Source: Nitrobacter sp963807355
GTDB lineage: Bacteria > Pseudomonadota > Alphaproteobacteria > Rhizobiales > Xanthobacteraceae
Length of the DNA: 64,000 bases
Assembly (NCBI GenBank): GCA_963807355.1
Contig: CAWEBX010000010.1
Span: 1 to 64,000, forward strand
Direction of reading: 5' to 3'
Below, one piece after another: positions 62,409 through 64,000 of the stretch. A model generated the notes under the pieces. The model searched no databases and was not told the origin of the DNA. It was given only the letters and a program-made list of their open reading frames with translations. The position numbers were made by a program, and so were the translations under genes. Positions within the stretch are counted from its first letter, which is position 1, and every line of letters starts with the position of its first letter.

Positions 62409-64000
62409 ATGGAGCACAGTGCGATGCGCCAGCGCATGACGGGCATAACGAAATGGAGCGCCGCGCTCTTTGCCCTGACAAGTTTGTGCTGGATCGCATG
62501 CGATGCTTCGACGGCACATGCGCAAGGTTATATGCAAGGATCCAGGGGCTCTCCAGGCTTCGGTATGCAAGGGCGCGCGCCGATGCCCTCGCCGGGCGGC
62601 GGACCGCGCGGCATGGGGCTAGGCTCCGGCCTGGGCTTGGGCTTAGGTTACGGGCTGATGCTCGGTGCTATCGGGACTTCCAGCAGGGCACCTTATGTCG
62701 AAGCACCTTACCGTGCCATCGAGCGCGACGGCGGTGTGAACGGCCGGCCATCGCGGCCCCAGCCCCGCAAAACAGTTATCCGTGAACAGAAACCGCGAAA
62801 GCCAGTCATCGGGGTCACGGCGTCAGGCATTTCCTTTATTCGCTATGCGCCTAATACATTTCCGGTTTGCTCAGGCGGCAATGGCGCGATGAGCGGCGAC
62901 TGCAACGGCCGTCCGTTCGTGGCCGACCTCGGAGGCAATGGTCCGCCGGCCCAGGATCAGAACGGTGGGCCTCGCCGCAATGCGAGGCAGGCCGCAGTGA
63001 CGCGCAGCTATCTGCCCGGCGAGATTGTCGCTGAGACGGCCGCGATGCCGGATGCGCAACTCACTGCACTGGCGCGGCGGCATCGGTTGCAGCGTGTCTT
63101 CTCTCAGAATTTTTTGCTGACGGGCAGTACGGTTAGTCTGTTCCGCATTGTCGGCCGCCGGCCGGTCGAAGATGTGCAACGTGAACTGCGCGCCGATGCG
63201 GCCGTGCGTTCGGCGCAGCCAAATTTCCGTTATATTCTCCAGGATCAGAAGACGGCGGTAGTGACCGAAGGCGACCCTGCGCAGTATGCGCTGGCAAAGC
63301 TGCGGCTGCCGGAAGCGCATGGGTTGGCACACGGCAACGGCGTCATTGTAGCGGTGATCGATTCCGCAATCGATGCAGATCATCCTGAACTCGCCGGTTC
63401 GATAGCGGCGAGTTTCGATGCACTCGACAGCAAGGGCGAGCCGCACGTGCACGGCACCGGTATTGCCGGCGCGATCGTCGCCCATGCGCGGCTGATGGGG
63501 AGCGCTCCGTCCGCCAAGATTCTCGCGATCCGTGCCTTCGGCGTGACGCAGGGCACGGCCGAGAGCGCCTCGTTCACCATCCTCAAGAGTCTCGACTACG
63601 CGGCGGCTCATGGTGCGCAGATCATCAACATGAGTTTTGCCGGTCCGAAGGATGCGCTGGTCTCGCGCGGCATTGCTGCGGCCGCGGCGAAAAGCATCGT
63701 CATGGTGGCCGCGAGCGGTAATGCTGGTCCGAAATCGCCGCCGCTCCATCCGGCCGCCGACGCGCAGGTGATCGCGGTGAGCGCGACCGACGCCGACGAC
63801 CGGCTGTTCGCGGCCTCCAATCGTGGCAGCCACGTTGCAGTCGCTGCCCCCGGCGTTGATATTTTTCTTCCTGCACCGAACGGCAAATATCAGATGACGT
63901 CGGGGACTTCGTTCTCCGCAGCTTACATCAGTGGTCTCGCTGCACTGGTTCTGGAGCGTCGTCCAACGCTGACACCCGCCGAAGTCCGCGCCATCCTGAC
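62409..64000 (+). CDS. Secreted S8 (subtilisin-like) serine protease, runs off the window
   Basis: At least 530 residues are visible. The N-terminus is a signal peptide (about residues 15-34, KWSAALFALTSLCWIACDAS), then a Gly/Met/Pro-rich stretch and a Pro/Arg-rich linker. The catalytic triad is Asp318 (AVIDSAID), His348 (HVHGTGIAG) and Ser501 (TSGTSFSAAYISG). The ATG at 62409, with GGGGAG five bases upstream, is the best start. The 3' end is beyond position 64000. Downstream of an ECF sigma/anti-sigma pair, it is plausibly part of the regulon or secreted under its control. Confidence 0.9.
   Translation, partial: MEHSAMRQRMTGITKWSAALFALTSLCWIACDASTAHAQGYMQGSRGSPGFGMQGRAPMPSPGGGPRGMGLGSGLGLGLGYGLMLGAIGTSSRAPYVEAPYRAIERDGGVNGRPSRPQPRKTVIREQKPRKPVIGVTASGISFIRYAPNTFPVCSGGNGAMSGDCNGRPFVADLGGNGPPAQDQNGGPRRNARQAAVTRSYLPGEIVAETAAMPDAQLTALARRHRLQRVFSQNFLLTGSTVSLFRIVGRRPVEDVQRELRADAAVRSAQPNFRYILQDQKTAVVTEGDPAQYALAKLRLPEAHGLAHGNGVIVAVIDSAIDADHPELAGSIAASFDALDSKGEPHVHGTGIAGAIVAHARLMGSAPSAKILAIRAFGVTQGTAESASFTILKSLDYAAAHGAQIINMSFAGPKDALVSRGIAAAAAKSIVMVAASGNAGPKSPPLHPAADAQVIAVSATDADDRLFAASNRGSHVAVAAPGVDIFLPAPNGKYQMTSGTSFSAAYISGLAALVLERRPTLTPAEVRAIL

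Overview
The window reads as two unrelated pieces of DNA joined near position 7,700. Bases 1 to about 7,700 are very GC-rich and carry an actinobacterial (Microbacterium-like, Microbacteriaceae) ribosomal alpha operon: infA, rpmJ, rpsM, rpsK, rpoA, rplQ, then a membrane-bound class III cyclase homologue and the start of a mechanosensitive channel. From about 7,710 to the end the gene content, codon use and intergenic repeats are those of an alphaproteobacterium of the Bradyrhizobium / Rhodopseudomonas / Nitrobacter / Afipia group (Hyphomicrobiales). The switch falls inside two truncated genes (MscS-like channel, TonB-dependent receptor) with no mobile element at the join, so an assembly chimera is the simplest explanation.

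Actinobacterial part. Between the 3' end of a DsbA-like gene and the infA promoter sits a roughly 1.4 kb element: one AbiEi/DUF559-like gene flanked by two hairpin blocks of identical geometry, the whole bracketed by a 58-bp direct repeat that duplicates the 3' end of the DsbA-like gene. The alpha operon follows, with a candidate structured RNA leader in front of rpsM. rpoA, rplQ, the AbiEi-like gene and the cyclase are all frameshifted in this sequence.

Alphaproteobacterial part, left to right: TonB receptor remnant; small membrane protein; MaoC hydratase plus CitE-like lyase; class C beta-lactamase-fold esterase; FAD/NAD ferredoxin reductase-like protein; glutamate dehydrogenase; TetR regulator, membrane-fusion protein and RND pump (multidrug efflux operon); FAD amino-acid oxidoreductase; PEP carboxylase; amidase. 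Then a long hopanoid locus (26.8-46.0 kb): hpnP (C-2 methylase, with an EcfG-type promoter match upstream), an MMPL exporter, hpnC-D-E-F-G (squalene synthesis, cyclisation to hopene, nucleosidase step), hpnH, ispH, hpnN (hopanoid transporter) and hpnO (aminotransferase). Together these would make squalene, cyclise it, add and process the C5 side chain, methylate at C-2 and move the lipids to the outer membrane. Next come an M20 amidohydrolase, a fused remnant of a DNA-repair radical SAM gene and a UdgX-like gene, and the SOS mutasome imuA-imuB-dnaE2 behind a GAAC-N7-GAAC box. The last 10 kb hold threonine ammonia-lyase, an acetyl-CoA hydrolase/transferase, an enoyl-CoA hydratase, a DUF2336 protein, and an ECF sigma / anti-sigma / subtilisin-like protease cluster running off the right edge.

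Sequence quality matters for reading this window. At least eight alphaproteobacterial frameshifts are +1, mostly a doubled neighbouring base, and three in-frame stops each replace a likely Gln codon by one C-to-T change. Most broken genes here are therefore probably intact in the organism.
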